In this document: positions 8,903 through 17,598 of the stretch, piece after piece
Position numbering within the stretch: the first letter of the stretch is position 1
How the letters are laid out: each line of letters starts with the position of its first letter
NCBI GenBank assembly: GCA_035532215.1
Contig: DATKRK010000278.1
Location: 5,616 to 69,615 of the forward strand
Origin: JAICIG01 sp035532215
Lineage (GTDB): Bacteria; Planctomycetota; Planctomycetia; Pirellulales; JAICIG01
Direction: 5' to 3'
DNA length: 64,000 nucleotides
Position numbers and translations under genes: made by a program
The notes under the pieces: generated by a model
What the model saw: only the letters and a program-made list of their open reading frames with translations
Told to the model about the DNA's origin: nothing
The model's database searches: none

Positions 8903-10564
8903 ATGGCTACCGTCGAGAAAAACGGCTCCGAATCGCATTCCTCCATGAACGAGGCCAGCGAACGCGATCCGTTCAACAACAACTGCTACGGCACGCTCGT
9001 TGATGCTTCCTATAAAACCGTCAGCTTGCCGATCCTGGACGTGCGCGACTTCAACGACCGCATCATTCGCGGCTACGAAGAAGGCTACGGCGAAAAGCAA
9101 CTGCCGGCCGAGTTGTCGTTGGCCCGCTCGCTGGTCCCCGCCGGCACCGCGGCCTTGCGCGATTTCAGCTACGTGGCGCCGGAAATCCCGGAATACATCG
9201 CCGGCAACTGCACCGGCTGCATGGACTGCGTCACCGAATGCCCCGACACGGCGATCCTGGGCAAGGTGATCGCCGAGTCGTCGCTGGAAGAAAAGCTGCA
9301 GACGATCGCCGATCCCGCCGACCGCGAGATGTTCGCCAGTCAGTGGTCGAAGACGCGGAAATACTACGAAGGCCCCAAGAAAAAGGGCCAGGAAGGAGGC
9401 CGCTTCGCGATCATCATCGACCCCAGCAAGTGCAAGGGCTGCGCCGAGTGCGTCACGGTCTGCGACGACAACGCGCTGAAGATGATTCCCAAGACCGAGC
9501 AAGACATCCGCAACATCCGCCTGAGCCACCGGCTGTTCAAGCAGTTCGGCCCGTCCGACGAGCGGTACATCAACGACAACCTGCTGATCGATATGATGCT
9601 TCGCGAAAAGACGCACATCTATGTCGGCGGCGCCGGCTCGTGCGCCGGCTGCGGGGAAGGGACCGCGCTGCGGATGATGTGCGCGGCCACCGGGGCAAAA
9701 TACGGCGATCAGTGGGGCATCGTCGCCGCCACCGGCTGCAACACGGTCTACACGTCGACCTACCCCTACAATCCCTACTTGGTCCCGTGGACCAACTCGC
9801 TGTTCGAAAACGCGCCGGCCGACGCGATGGGCGTCCGCGCGCGGTGGGACCAGGTCGGCTGGCAAGACAAGCCGCTGTGGTGCATCGGCGGCGACGGGGC
9901 CATGTTTGATATTGGCTTCCAGTCGTTGTCGCGGCTGCTGGCCTCGGGCATGCACGTCAAGGTCTTCGTGCTCGACACCCAGGTTTATTCCAATACGGGC
10001 GGCCAGGCTTCGACCAGCACCTTCACCGGCCAGAACACGAAGATGAGCGTTCACGGCAAGGCCTTCGGCGGCAAGCAAGAGCGCCGCAAGGAGATCGCCC
10101 AGATCGCCATGATGCACCCCCGCACCTACGTCTCCCAGACGACCTGCGCCCACACGAACCATTTTTACAAAGCCGTGCTGGGCGCCTTGGAATTCGACGG
10201 ACCGGCCGTCATCAATTGCTACACCACTTGCCAGCCCGAACACGGCGTGGCCGACAACATGGCTTCGGAACAGGCCCGCTTGGCGGTCGACACCCGGGCC
10301 TTCCCGCTCTTGATTTACGACCCGCGCGCCGGCGACACGATCAAGAAGCGTTTGTCGCTGCAAGGCAATCCGGCGATGAAGGAAGACTGGTTCGCGAATC
10401 CCAAGACGGGGGAGACGGTCGATTTCATCGACTTCTGCCGCAGCGAAGGCCGGTTCTCGAAGCATTTTGATAAAGACGGCAATCCCTCGGAGTTGCTGCA
10501 ACACGCCCGCGACGAGCGGCTCGAAAACTGGCACGTGCTGCAAGAGTTGGCCGGGTTGCGGTGA
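8903..10564 (+). CDS. Pyruvate:ferredoxin oxidoreductase, delta-beta part (NifJ C-terminal half)
   Basis: 553 residues. Two [4Fe-4S] ferredoxin motifs are present: C103-x2-C-x2-C-x3-C113 (CTGCMDCVTEC) and C177-x2-C-x2-C-x3-C187 (CKGCAECVTVC). The thiamine-diphosphate beta domain follows with the cluster cysteines in GAGSCAGCGEGTA (C247, C250), C279, the GDGAMFDIG motif near residue 330 and VYSNTGGQASTSTFTGQ near 361. All elements needed for electron transfer from the hydroxyethyl-TPP intermediate to ferredoxin are therefore kept. The gene follows the alpha-gamma gene at 13 bases with AAAGG before the ATG, so translation is probably coupled. No gene for a dedicated ferredoxin is adjacent. Confidence 0.92.
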   Translation: MATVEKNGSESHSSMNEASERDPFNNNCYGTLVDASYKTVSLPILDVRDFNDRIIRGYEEGYGEKQLPAELSLARSLVPAGTAALRDFSYVAPEIPEYIAGNCTGCMDCVTECPDTAILGKVIAESSLEEKLQTIADPADREMFASQWSKTRKYYEGPKKKGQEGGRFAIIIDPSKCKGCAECVTVCDDNALKMIPKTEQDIRNIRLSHRLFKQFGPSDERYINDNLLIDMMLREKTHIYVGGAGSCAGCGEGTALRMMCAATGAKYGDQWGIVAATGCNTVYTSTYPYNPYLVPWTNSLFENAPADAMGVRARWDQVGWQDKPLWCIGGDGAMFDIGFQSLSRLLASGMHVKVFVLDTQVYSNTGGQASTSTFTGQNTKMSVHGKAFGGKQERRKEIAQIAMMHPRTYVSQTTCAHTNHFYKAVLGALEFDGPAVINCYTTCQPEHGVADNMASEQARLAVDTRAFPLLIYDPRAGDTIKKRLSLQGNPAMKEDWFANPKTGETVDFIDFCRSEGRFSKHFDKDGNPSELLQHARDERLENWHVLQELAGLR

Positions 10565-10663
10565 CGCTTGCCGCCGCCGGCGTTGCGAATCGCGCCCGTA
10601 CAGGGCAACAGAAAAACGGGACGAATGCCCCGCCTTGTCTGAGGCGTGGCGGACGTTGCACGC

Positions 10664-11107
10664 ATGGATGAGTCTGGACCGCCGACGATTCTCGTTGTCC
10701 TGTTCCCGCTCATTTTCATTACAATGTGGTGCGCGGTAAGCCTGAGGCTATCCACAATGGGCGGCTGGCGTCGGCTGGCAGACCGTTTTCCGCGGCGCGG
10801 TCAACCGTCCGGCAGGCGTTTCTGGTTGCAGAGCGGCAAATTCGGGCAGGTGGCGTACAGCCGCTGCCTCACGATCCGCAGTTCGCCAGATGGACTTTAT
10901 CTTTCCATGTTGTTGCCATTTCGTCTCGGACATCCGCCGCTGTTCATTCCTTGGGACGCCGTTCACAACGCGACGGCGCGTCGTTTTCTCTGGATCGAGC
11001 ACGTCGCGTTTGACGTTGGCTCGCCGAGTGTCGCGACGTTACAGTTGCCCAAAAAGGCTTTTGAGTTTCACGATGAGATCGATTGTCCCGAAAGATCGCA
11101 TCGATGA
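10664..11107 (+). CDS. Small single-span membrane protein, function unknown
   Basis: 147 residues from ATG 10664; a GTG 18 bases upstream is possible. One hydrophobic helix near the N-terminus (ILVVLFPLIFITMWCAVSL) is followed by a cytoplasmic or periplasmic beta-rich domain containing LFIPWDAVHNATARRF and VAFDVGSPSVATLQLPK. The layout of one helix plus a PH-like beta domain recurs in small planctomycete proteins, but no function is assigned. It lies 99 bases downstream of PFOR on the same strand. Confidence 0.6.
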   Translation: MDESGPPTILVVLFPLIFITMWCAVSLRLSTMGGWRRLADRFPRRGQPSGRRFWLQSGKFGQVAYSRCLTIRSSPDGLYLSMLLPFRLGHPPLFIPWDAVHNATARRFLWIEHVAFDVGSPSVATLQLPKKAFEFHDEIDCPERSHR

Positions 11108-11230
11108 ATTGCACGTATCGGCGAATTCCCGCCGAAAGCCGCTGCCGCAGAAAACCTTGACACGGGAAAAGCGGGCGCCTAGCTTGAAAACTGCACTGAG
11201 ATTGAGCCTGCTTCCTTTAAGGCGGTGTGG

Positions 11231-13453
11231 ATGGCCAATAGTGATCGGCAAGACCCTTCCCAAGACGCTTCGCGCCTCGCCTTATCGGCAAGCACCGTAT
11301 CGCCGCGCAGCCGTACGCTCGCGTGGGCGACTGCTGCAATCTTAACGGCAGTCTGCGCAGGAGTTTATTGGTGGCAGGCATCTGCCACGCCGCCCGCGTC
11401 GATCGTCGAACCTGTCAACAATGCGGAGGGGAAGAACGCCGTGGCTCAGGCGGCTCCGCGCTATGTGGGCATGCAGGCCTGCGCTGCTTGCCATGCCCAG
11501 CGAATTAAGGAGTTTCAGGCGACGCGGCATTGTCTGGCGTGCTGCCCCCCCGACCCGGCGACCATGCCCGCTGCATTTTCGTCAAAAGACGAGGCGTTCA
11601 TGGCGCGCGACCCGAACTTGCAATTCGAGATGACGCGATCGGGCGACGAGTTCTTCGTCACCGCCGTCCGCAAAACTCCAAAGGGCGAACAGCGGACGTC
11701 TTCGAGGATCGATCTCGTGTATGGCGCTGGCGCCGGCACGGACGAAGTGTACCTCACTTGGCGCGGCGACGAGCTCTACGAATTGCCCGTCGCCTGGCTG
11801 CCCGAGCACCAGGCGTGGGGCGCCAGCGCATTCGCGCTGCCAGGCGTCGAGGAACGCGCCCGGGAACTTACGGTGCGGTGCCTCGATTGCCACAACACCT
11901 GGTTCGAACACGTGCCCGGCACGCTCAACCGTTACAAGCGAGAGGCCGCAATTCTAGGCGTCACTTGCGAAAAGTGCCACGGCCCGGCGGGCGACCACGT
12001 CGCCTTTCACGAAGCGCATCCTGACGCCCAATCGGGCGAGGCGATCGTGAGCCCGGCTCGTCTTTCGCGCGAGCGGCAAATCGATCTTTGCGCCCAGTGC
12101 CACAGCAACGCAATCACTTATCGCGGCCCGGCGTTCAGCTATCTGCCGGGCGAACCGCTCGATGCGCATTTCCGCACGATCAGCGCCAAACACCCGGAAG
12201 AGGATCACGTCGCCAATCAGGTCGCGTACTTGCGCGAGAGCAAGTGCTTCAAGAGCAGCGAAACGCTGACTTGCACGACCTGCCATAATCCGCATCGGCC
12301 GCGAAACGCCGGCCCCGAAGCGGCTCGAAGCGCGTGCCTGACCTGCCACCAAGCCGCCGATTGCGGCAAGCTGCAGCGTCTGCCCCCCGCCGTGCGAGAC
12401 AATTGCGTGGGCTGCCACATGCCGGTCTCGAAAAAGGTGCAGGTCTTTTTTAGGACCCAAGACGAAGACTTCGTACCGCCCGTCAATCGTTGGGAGCATC
12501 GCATCGGCATCTACCCGGCGGCCGAGCAAGCGCTGCTGCTGGCGTGGCATCGAACGCAAGACGACGATCGCAGCCGCCGAGAGGTCGATCGTCTGACCGC
12601 GGCGCTCGCCGAGCACTGGCTTGCCGAGGGAGATCGCTGCCGCCGGGAGCACCGTCTGTTAACGGCGATTTACGCCTACCGCCAGGCCTTGCAATTGAAT
12701 CCCGCGCCGGAGACGCGCCTCAAGCTGGACGAAGTCGTCGACAACCGGCGCAAGTTCGCCTACGACTTCGCCGCAGCGAATCGTTTGATGGCGGAAAAGA
12801 AAATGTCGGACGCCATTGTGCAGTTTCAGAACGTCTTGAAGATCATTCCCGAATTCGCCAAGGCCCACGGCCGGCTAGGCACAGCCTACGCAGCGACGGG
12901 CCAAAAGGAATTGGCCGTCGAGCATTTGCAGGCCGCTGCGAAATACGACCCCGACGACCTTTACGCCCCCAGCATGCTGGGCTGGCTTGCTTACCTCGAA
13001 GGACGCCCCGAGGACGCGCTCGAGCACTATCGTCGTGCGGAAGAGATCGAACCGTACAACGCGCAAGTCAACTATCAGCTTGGCCTGACGCTCTCGAGCT
13101 TTCCCCGTTGGCCCGAGGCCGAGAAACGATTCCGGCAGGCGCTCGAAATCGACCCGAATCATGCCGGCGCCTGCCAGGGCCTAAGCCATGCTTTGCGGCA
13201 GCAAGGCCAAACCGATGAGGCCCTGCGTTTTGCGCTGCGCGCCGCTCGCCTCACGCAGTTTCAGCATCTCGACATTCTGATCACGCTGGCCGACAGTTAC
13301 GCCGCTGCGAACCGTCCGCAGGAAGCCGGCAAAGCGGCCTCCAAGGCGCTGGCCGCATCGCAAGCTGGCAAGGCTCACTTGGCGCCTGAAATTCGCCTGC
13401 GAATGGAATTGATGCAGGACCTCGCGAAGCGATTGCGAAAATCAGGCGACTGA
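11231..13453 (+). CDS. Seven-haem c-type cytochrome fused to TPR repeats
   Basis: 740 residues from the ATG at 11231. A membrane anchor near residue 30-50 (TLAWATAAILTAVCAGVYWW) precedes a cytochrome region with seven CxxCH sites (CAACH, CLDCH, CEKCH, CAQCH, CTTCH, CLTCH, CVGCH) between about residues 80 and 395, in the style of cytochrome c554-like multihaem proteins. Residues about 450-730 carry TPR units (for example AHGRLGTAYAATGQKELAVE, VNYQLGLTLSSFPRWPEAE). It is exported and tethered outside the cytoplasm, where the haems would pass electrons while the TPR part binds partners. A CLACC sequence near residue 105 lacks the haem His. It heads the extracytoplasmic gene run ending at 22314. 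Confidence 0.9.
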   Translation: MANSDRQDPSQDASRLALSASTVSPRSRTLAWATAAILTAVCAGVYWWQASATPPASIVEPVNNAEGKNAVAQAAPRYVGMQACAACHAQRIKEFQATRHCLACCPPDPATMPAAFSSKDEAFMARDPNLQFEMTRSGDEFFVTAVRKTPKGEQRTSSRIDLVYGAGAGTDEVYLTWRGDELYELPVAWLPEHQAWGASAFALPGVEERARELTVRCLDCHNTWFEHVPGTLNRYKREAAILGVTCEKCHGPAGDHVAFHEAHPDAQSGEAIVSPARLSRERQIDLCAQCHSNAITYRGPAFSYLPGEPLDAHFRTISAKHPEEDHVANQVAYLRESKCFKSSETLTCTTCHNPHRPRNAGPEAARSACLTCHQAADCGKLQRLPPAVRDNCVGCHMPVSKKVQVFFRTQDEDFVPPVNRWEHRIGIYPAAEQALLLAWHRTQDDDRSRREVDRLTAALAEHWLAEGDRCRREHRLLTAIYAYRQALQLNPAPETRLKLDEVVDNRRKFAYDFAAANRLMAEKKMSDAIVQFQNVLKIIPEFAKAHGRLGTAYAATGQKELAVEHLQAAAKYDPDDLYAPSMLGWLAYLEGRPEDALEHYRRAEEIEPYNAQVNYQLGLTLSSFPRWPEAEKRFRQALEIDPNHAGACQGLSHALRQQGQTDEALRFALRAARLTQFQHLDILITLADSYAAANRPQEAGKAASKALAASQAGKAHLAPEIRLRMELMQDLAKRLRKSGD

Positions 13454-13584
13454 ATCATCGATAAAGCCACGCGGCAGGGATGCCGCGTCTACATGAGACG
13501 TTTTGTCGAACGGCCTGCTTTGGCCGTTCGCATTGCGAACGCGATAAGTTAGACTTAATACTTCAAGGTTCGCGGACTGCTAAT

Positions 13585-15267
13585 TTGGGGACGATTCGCC
13601 TGAAAACTCCAACCTTTTTACTACATCAGGGATTGCTGATTTGGCTGACGATCGCTGCGGCGATGGGGTGCGCGGTTTCGGGTTGCACGCGCGGCGCCCC
13701 AACGCCTAAGCCGCAGCGCGAAGGGCGGAAGATTGCCAGCGTCGCTGAGAAGCACGCCCAGTCGGCGGCGGCCGAAATCGCGCAACTCAGCGACGCGGAA
13801 TTAGAGTCGAGGATCGGCCCGGAGATTCAAACGTTTTGCAGCGGATGCCACGCCGCGCCGCAGGCAAGCGAAGCTCCCCGCGAAGGTTGGCGGGTCGAAG
13901 TCGAACAGGCGTTTAGGTTTCACAAGAAGTCTCCCGCCAAAGACGAACCAACGCCCGACATCGAGGCCGTGGTCGCCTACTTCGAGCGGAAAGCGATGCC
14001 CTACAGCGATTTCGCGGCGCCGCCGTTGGGCGATAGCGATCCGGGCAGGGTGAAGTTTTCCAAGATCGAGGTCCGCATCGACAAAGCGCCGCATTCGCCG
14101 GCGCTTGCGGGGCTGACATGGATTGCGCCGCAAAATGACCGCCCCGGCGCCCTGTTGGCGTGCGACATGCGTTCGGGTGGTTTATACTCCGTCTCGCCGG
14201 ACGGCGGGTGCGAAGTCGTCGTGGCGCCCGAGTCGAAATTGCTTTCGAATCCTTGCCATATCGAGCCTTGCGATCTGGACGGCGATGGCCTGATCGACCT
14301 CGTCGTTGCCGATCTGGGCAATTTTTTTCCGGCCGACCACCAATTCGGCCGTGTCGTGTGGCTGAGACGCACCTCGGAGGCAGGCGGCTATGAGCCGATC
14401 GAGATCGGCGGGGCTTTGGCCCGCGTGGCCGACGTTCGGCCCGGCGATTTCGACGCGGACGGCGATCTGGATCTCGTCGTGGCGGAATTTGGCTTACACG
14501 AAACGGGACGGATTCTGCTGCTGGTAAACCAGCGGAGCGAGACGGGAAAAACCGAGTTCGTGCTCCGCGAGGAAGACCCTCGGCACGGCGCCATTCACGT
14601 CCCGGTATCGGACCTGAATGGCGACGGGAAGTTGGACTTCGTGGCCTTGATCGGTCAGGAGCACGAGGTCATCGAGGCTTTTTCGAACCGGGGCGACGGC
14701 ACGTTCGAAAAACAGCGGATTTATACGGCGCCGAACCCCTCCTGGGCCTCGAGCGGCATTCAGCTCGTCGACATGGATGCGGACGGCGACTTGGACGTGC
14801 TCAATACCAACGGCGACAGTTTCGATCGCGATTACCTTAAGCCCTACCACGCCCTCAGATGGCTGGAAAACCAGGGCGAATTCCCCTGGGTCGAGCATCA
14901 CCTGGCGGACATGCCTGGCTGCCAACGCGCTTTGGCGGGCGACCTGGACGGCGACGGCGATCTTGACATTGTCGCGGTGGCGTTGCTTCCCGCGGCCGTG
15001 CTCGAGCGGTTCGGCAAACAGCATTTCGACGCCGTTTGCTGGTTCGAGCAGACGGCGCCGGGCCAATTTCATCGCCGCTCGCTGGAACTGGCCGACTGCA
15101 AGCATGCGACTTTGGCCCTGGGCGATTTCGACGGCGACGGCGACCTGGACTTCGCCACCGGGAATTTCTTCTTCAACCAGGGACAAGGGCAGGGCCCGCT
15201 TCCCTATCTCACGATCTGGCGGAACGACACGGGCGCAGGATCCGGCGATTCGGCCAGCGGCCGCTAG
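13585..15267 (+). CDS. FG-GAP/VCBS repeat lipoprotein with one c-type haem motif
   Basis: About 560 residues. The start is uncertain: TTG 13585 gives a basic n-region and a lipoprotein signal ending in AVSGC, whereas the ATG at 13480 lies inside a dispersed hairpin repeat. A CSGCH haem site with a following Pro-rich stretch is near the N-terminus. Six Ca-binding FG-GAP loops follow (DLDGDGLIDLVVAD, DFDADGDLDLVVAE, DLNGDGKLDFVAL, DMDADGDLDVLNT, DLDGDGDLDIVAV, DFDGDGDLDFATG), predicting a beta-propeller. It is presumably a lipid-anchored electron-carrying surface protein. Its stop codon TAG is formed by the first bases of the palindromic element that follows. Confidence 0.82.
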   Translation: MGTIRLKTPTFLLHQGLLIWLTIAAAMGCAVSGCTRGAPTPKPQREGRKIASVAEKHAQSAAAEIAQLSDAELESRIGPEIQTFCSGCHAAPQASEAPREGWRVEVEQAFRFHKKSPAKDEPTPDIEAVVAYFERKAMPYSDFAAPPLGDSDPGRVKFSKIEVRIDKAPHSPALAGLTWIAPQNDRPGALLACDMRSGGLYSVSPDGGCEVVVAPESKLLSNPCHIEPCDLDGDGLIDLVVADLGNFFPADHQFGRVVWLRRTSEAGGYEPIEIGGALARVADVRPGDFDADGDLDLVVAEFGLHETGRILLLVNQRSETGKTEFVLREEDPRHGAIHVPVSDLNGDGKLDFVALIGQEHEVIEAFSNRGDGTFEKQRIYTAPNPSWASSGIQLVDMDADGDLDVLNTNGDSFDRDYLKPYHALRWLENQGEFPWVEHHLADMPGCQRALAGDLDGDGDLDIVAVALLPAAVLERFGKQHFDAVCWFEQTAPGQFHRRSLELADCKHATLALGDFDGDGDLDFATGNFFFNQGQGQGPLPYLTIWRNDTGAGSGDSASGR

Positions 15268-15400
15268 CCCGGATTATTCATCAGCCCACACCAACCCGAA
15301 GCGCAAGCGAGGCGGAGCAAGGCACTTACCTCGCTGGCGCTTCGGGTTTGTATGGAGCGCTTTGTCAAGTAATAGCTGGGCTGATGAATAATCCGGGCTA
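15265..15400. repeat. 136-bp palindromic MITE-like element, copy 1
   Basis: The ends are TAGCCCGGATTATTCATCAG and its complement, and inner inverted repeats (ACCCGAAGCGCAAGCGAGG / CCTCGCTGGCGCTTCGGGT) flank a short centre. A second copy of identical length lies at 41466-41601. There is no reading frame, so it would depend on a transposase in trans. Both copies begin and end with TA, which would fit a TA target duplication of the IS630/Tc1 type, although a few flanking bases also pair. The first three bases provide the stop codon of the preceding gene. Confidence 0.85.
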
Positions 15401-15478
15401 GCGGCCAGACTGGGCGACTTTCGACAAGCCTCGCCGTACATAGTTTGAGAAGCAATGTATTTTCGAAATCCTTTTTGC

Positions 15479-15507
15479 TTGACTTTGACTTTTGCCAGCG
15501 TCATAAT
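15479..15507 (+). promoter_or_regulatory. Putative sigma-70 promoter for the DUF1559 gene
   Basis: TTGACT (15479-15484) and CATAAT (15502-15507) are separated by 17 bases, the ideal spacing. The expected start of transcription would leave a leader of about 115 bases before the GTG at 15631. Based on consensus match alone. Confidence 0.45.
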
Positions 15508-15630
15508 CCCGTCAGAGAAGAGCATAGGCGGATTCTTTTAACTACTCGGACCGGCACAGGCCGATAGAGACCGATACAGGTCGTTCTCATTTTTGCGTCC
15601 TTCTCTCCTTCTGCGTTCGGAGGCTCTCTC

Positions 15631-16773
15631 GTGAAACTCGCTCGCTCCGCATCTCGACGGGCATTTACCCTGGTCGAGCTGCTAGTCGTCATCGCCATCA
15701 TCGGAATTTTGATCGCCTTGTTGTTGCCCGCCGTGCAAGCCGCCCGCGAAGCGGCCCGGCGGATGTCGTGTACGAACAACCTCAAGCAGTACGGCTTGGG
15801 CATCCAGAATTACATCTCCACCTACGGCGTGTTTCCGATCGCAAACCAATGGGTAAATAACAGTCTCCCAGCGATATCAGCGCCGGCGCTCGGCTGGATG
15901 CCTCGTATTTTGCCCTTTACCGAGCAGGAGCAAGTCTACAATCAGCTCGATTTCATCAATATCGCGGCCAAGACGACCGGATGGGCCTACGGACCCACTC
16001 CGATCTACGTCGATTTGGAATTCATCAACATTGGGGCGGGCGGGGCGGGGGGCGTCCAAGGGTCGCAGATTTTTCAAGCGAGGGCCTGGGGGCCTCCCTA
16101 CGCTCGCTGTCCCTCCGATAACAGCAGAACCACGCGGGGTTTGCTCACCTGGGGCAACCACGACGACGTTTTCGAGCCAAGTTACGGCGGCAGCCTAGGG
16201 TCGCAGGCAACTCCTTCTGCCAACTCCGCTTGTCAACCCTGGTTGCCCTTCGCGCTGAAGTCCACCGGCCACGGCAACACGTACTATCCGGATCAAGTCT
16301 CGGGGATCTTCGGGCGGGTGATTGCGATCTCGCCGACCAAACTTTCGTACGTCACGGATGGCACTTCGAACACGATCATGGTCGGCGAGACGCTGTGGCA
16401 GTGCCACGACCACTTTGGAAGCTATCCTGCCTGGGATTACAACGGCGGCGGCGACGCCCATCTTTCAACCGTGGTTCCGATGAACGACATGACCACCTGC
16501 CACCAACCGGGCGTAGTCGACGCCAGCATCGCTGGACTTGCGGGCGCCCAGAGGGATCCGCAGGCTTCCAACCCCGCCTGCTTTCAATGGAACAACTGGA
16601 ACTACTCTTGGGGTTTCCGCTCGAAGCACCCCGGCGGCTGCAATTTCTTGATGGCCGACGGCAGCACCCGTTTCCTCGCGCAAACCATTAATCACGTGAT
16701 GTACCAGCGGTTGGGCGACAAGGCCGACGGGTTTTCGCTTGGCGATATTCAACTCGGACAAGGCGGGAACTGA
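15631..16773 (+). CDS. DUF1559 pseudopilin-like protein
   Basis: 380 residues from a GTG with CGGAGG eight bases upstream. The N-terminus is a type IV prepilin signal, RRAFTLVELLVVIAIIG, with Ala rather than Gly before the cleavage point, followed by PAVQAAREAARRMSCTNNLK, the hallmark of the large planctomycete DUF1559 family. The C-terminus carries the other family signature: FRSKHPGGCNFLMADGSTRF. Such proteins are thought to be processed by prepilin peptidase and inserted in the membrane with the bulk outside; the role is unknown. It stands immediately before a small lipoprotein of a kind often found beside DUF1559 genes. Confidence 0.95.
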   Translation: MKLARSASRRAFTLVELLVVIAIIGILIALLLPAVQAAREAARRMSCTNNLKQYGLGIQNYISTYGVFPIANQWVNNSLPAISAPALGWMPRILPFTEQEQVYNQLDFINIAAKTTGWAYGPTPIYVDLEFINIGAGGAGGVQGSQIFQARAWGPPYARCPSDNSRTTRGLLTWGNHDDVFEPSYGGSLGSQATPSANSACQPWLPFALKSTGHGNTYYPDQVSGIFGRVIAISPTKLSYVTDGTSNTIMVGETLWQCHDHFGSYPAWDYNGGGDAHLSTVVPMNDMTTCHQPGVVDASIAGLAGAQRDPQASNPACFQWNNWNYSWGFRSKHPGGCNFLMADGSTRFLAQTINHVMYQRLGDKADGFSLGDIQLGQGGN

Positions 16774-16908
16774 TGTATTCAAGAGCGCCAACCGCCCGGT
16801 TGTTGCAGGGATTCGGGCGGGCAAGTGCAAAGAGTATACTTCTATGCCCGTCGCGTTCGGTCATTGTTCGAACGCCGCCCCCTTATCTGGTGTGAAAAGG
16901 AGCCTCTG

Positions 16909-17424
16909 ATGTTGGATGTTGGCTGGCGTTTGACTCTAACTGGTCTGTTGGCGGCAGTTTCCGTCGGGTGCGGGGGAGATCCCAAACTGTACCAGGTTTC
17001 GGGAAGCGTGACCTACGAGGACAAGCCGGTTGAGGGGGCGACGGTGATGTTCATCCCTCCAGGGGGCGCCCCGAGCATGGGAACCACCGATGCATCGGGC
17101 AAATACACGCTCACCACTCGCGGCCAGACCGGCGCGCCGCCTGGAACTTACACCGTGACGATTGCCAAGATCGAGGGGGGCGCGGCAACCGAGACGGCCA
17201 CGGCCGAAGTCCCGGCGCCAGCCGGCGAACAACCTAGCCCCGAGGAAATCCAGAAGTTCATGCAGCAGCAACAGGACTTGGCATCCCAGATGCAGGCTGC
17301 CGCGAAAGAGCCGCCAAAAAATCTCTTGCCGGCCAAGTACGCGGTTCCCGATGGCAGCCCTTTGAGCGAGGTCGTCACCGAAGACGCTTCGAAAAACGTG
17401 TTCGACTTTGCGCTTACACCCTAA
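16909..17424 (+). CDS. Small lipoprotein with carboxypeptidase-regulatory-like beta-sandwich
   Basis: 171 residues. AAAGGAG seven bases before the ATG sets the start. The signal peptide ends in a lipobox (LLAAVSVGC). Residues about 25-90 (VSGSVTYEDKPVEGATVMF, GTTDASGKYTLTTRGQTGAP, PGTYTVTIAKI) match the transthyretin-like/carboxypeptidase-regulatory fold common in planctomycete lipoproteins. The middle is Gln- and Glu-rich (IQKFMQQQQDLASQMQAAA, a likely helix), and the tail resembles the PAKYAVPDGSPLSEVVTEDA closing phrase of this family. It is probably anchored facing the periplasm and is likely co-expressed with the DUF1559 gene 135 bases upstream. Confidence 0.85.
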   Translation: MLDVGWRLTLTGLLAAVSVGCGGDPKLYQVSGSVTYEDKPVEGATVMFIPPGGAPSMGTTDASGKYTLTTRGQTGAPPGTYTVTIAKIEGGAATETATAEVPAPAGEQPSPEEIQKFMQQQQDLASQMQAAAKEPPKNLLPAKYAVPDGSPLSEVVTEDASKNVFDFALTP

Positions 17425-17468
17425 GCTAGATTGCACGCGGGCGCGGACGAGACGCTTGATGCCTCGTG

Positions 17469-17516
17469 GGGCGGCCTTCCAGGCCGTCAATCGCTGACGG
17501 GTAAGGAAGGCCGCCC
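17469..17516. repeat. Hairpin repeat
   Basis: The 12-base arms GGGCGGCCTTCC (17469-17480) and GGAAGGCCGCCC (17505-17516) are perfect complements around a 24-base loop. It lies between the lipoprotein and the TPR gene, so it may attenuate or terminate transcription between them. Confidence 0.75.
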
Positions 17517-17598
17517 TACGGCCACAACGCATGTCTCATCCTTGGCCGCGCGCTCGACAAGCAGCGGCGCACCACCGGCGCGGACGACTCGACTGGCG

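Noticed and set aside
11545..11560. CLACC as an eighth haem site in the multihaem cytochrome
   Set aside because: The axial His after the second Cys is missing (followed by Cys-Pro), so covalent haem attachment by the normal machinery with His ligation is not expected.
13480..13584. ATG at 13480 as the start of the FG-GAP gene
   Set aside because: It lies in a dispersed hairpin repeat and would put about 35 non-signal residues before the lipoprotein signal; the TTG at 13585 gives a normal signal peptide.
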